From Saccharothrix deserti (GTDB taxonomy: Bacteria; Actinomycetota; Actinomycetes; Mycobacteriales; Pseudonocardiaceae), in contig NZ_VKAB01000002.1 of assembly GCF_009769385.1 (NCBI RefSeq), positions 434,001-498,000 on the forward strand: DNA of 64,000 nucleotides. The letters are read 5' to 3'. A model generated the notes under the pieces. It saw only the letters and a program-made list of their open reading frames with translations, had not been told where the DNA came from and did no database searches. Every line of letters begins with the position of its first letter. Within the stretch, counting starts at the first letter, position 1. The translations under genes and the position numbers were made by a program. Shown here piece by piece: positions 63,795 to 64,000 of this stretch.

Positions 63795-64000
63795 TTGGAC
63801 CAGCGATACGACTACATCATCGTCGGAGGCGGATCGGCGGGCAGCTCGCTGGCCAACCGGCTGTCCGCGGACCCGTCGACCTCGGTGCTCGTGCTCGAAG
63901 CGGGCCGCCCCGACTGGACCTGGGACCTGTTCATCCACATGCCCGCCGCCCTGACGATGGTCATCGGGAACCGCTTCTACGACTGGAAGTACGTCTCCGA
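63795..64000 (+). CDS. GMC oxidoreductase, choline-dehydrogenase-like (partial, runs off the window)
   Basis: TTG 63795 follows GGGAGGA (63783-63789) at good spacing. The 68 visible residues begin [20 protein letters not shown], the GMC-family FAD dinucleotide-binding fold, and continue to [11 protein letters not shown] and a YDWKYVS segment typical of choline/alcohol dehydrogenases. Beside betB, choline oxidation to betaine aldehyde is the likely role. The substrate domain is outside the window. Confidence 0.8.
   Translation, partial: MDQRYDYIIVGGGSAGSSLANRLSADPSTSVLVLEAGRPDWTWDLFIHMPAALTMVIGNRFYDWKYVS

Overview
The window is about 70% G+C, with dense head-to-tail genes, GTG/TTG starts, many 4-bp ATGA/GTGA overlaps and mycothiol chemistry. 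This points to a filamentous actinomycete, most likely of the Pseudonocardiaceae (Saccharothrix/Lentzea/Actinosynnema-like). That placement is inference from gene families, not from a marker gene. I saw no rRNA, tRNA or CRISPR array.

Region 1 (1-2,880) holds a prim-pol-like gene pair, an HTH/TPR regulator broken by deletion and frameshift, a NUDIX hydrolase and about 400 bp of decayed sequence. Region 2 (2,881-14,512) is an 11-gene, almost fully translationally coupled operon. It is preceded by a Zur-type palindrome and followed by a 12-bp hairpin. It encodes an ATP-grasp ligase, a DUF4213/DUF364 'heavy-metal chelation' protein, a cysteine-synthase-like PLP enzyme, a dipeptide-epimerase-like enolase, an MFS exporter, a SAM methyltransferase, a Tat lipoprotein with a complete Opp/Nik-type importer, and a GNAT enzyme. 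I read it as a locus that makes, exports and re-imports a small amino-acid-based metallophore. It is the best candidate in the window for an undescribed system.

Region 3 (14,457-21,905) has two orphan LacI-type operators, an SDR, and a poly-gamma-glutamate-type ligase cluster. That cluster contains PgsB and PgsC, a duplicated sensor/HAMP membrane protein, an NlpC/P60 hydrolase and a divergent secreted protein; no CapA/PgsA is present. Region 4 (22,098-42,696) is largely plant-cell-wall degradation: a CBM2 pectate lyase behind a perfect CebR-type box, a GH10-CBM2 xylanase, GH43 and GH3 enzymes with a xylobiose-type ABC transporter and LacI regulator (bxl-like), and a PL9-type pectate lyase behind a weaker CebR-like box. 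Between these lie an NMT1/THI5-type ABC locus, a truncated ECF sigma factor, a sigma factor/membrane protein pair, a TetR gene with its own operator, a SUKH-type protein and a YiaA/B protein.

Region 5 (42,907-50,583) is a five-gene signalling operon: trypsin-like protease, PknG-like kinase, VWA protein, GlnX-like membrane sensor and a substrate-binding lipoprotein. It resembles the mycobacterial pknG-glnH-glnX system but carries extra parts and a sugar-type binding protein. Region 6 (50,621-53,920) holds a secreted VWA protein, a TetR fragment, a small membrane protein and a DUF5995 protein.

Region 7 (53,933-64,000) looks like choline/glycine-betaine catabolism. It has a three-component Rieske oxygenase, an IclR regulator, a metallo-beta-lactamase-fold hydrolase, S-(hydroxymethyl)mycothiol dehydrogenase, betaine-aldehyde dehydrogenase, PurU, and the start of a GMC choline-dehydrogenase-like gene. 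Two similar paired boxes upstream of separate transcription units suggest one regulon. An IS607-type element with a frameshifted tnpB has inserted into one of the operons.
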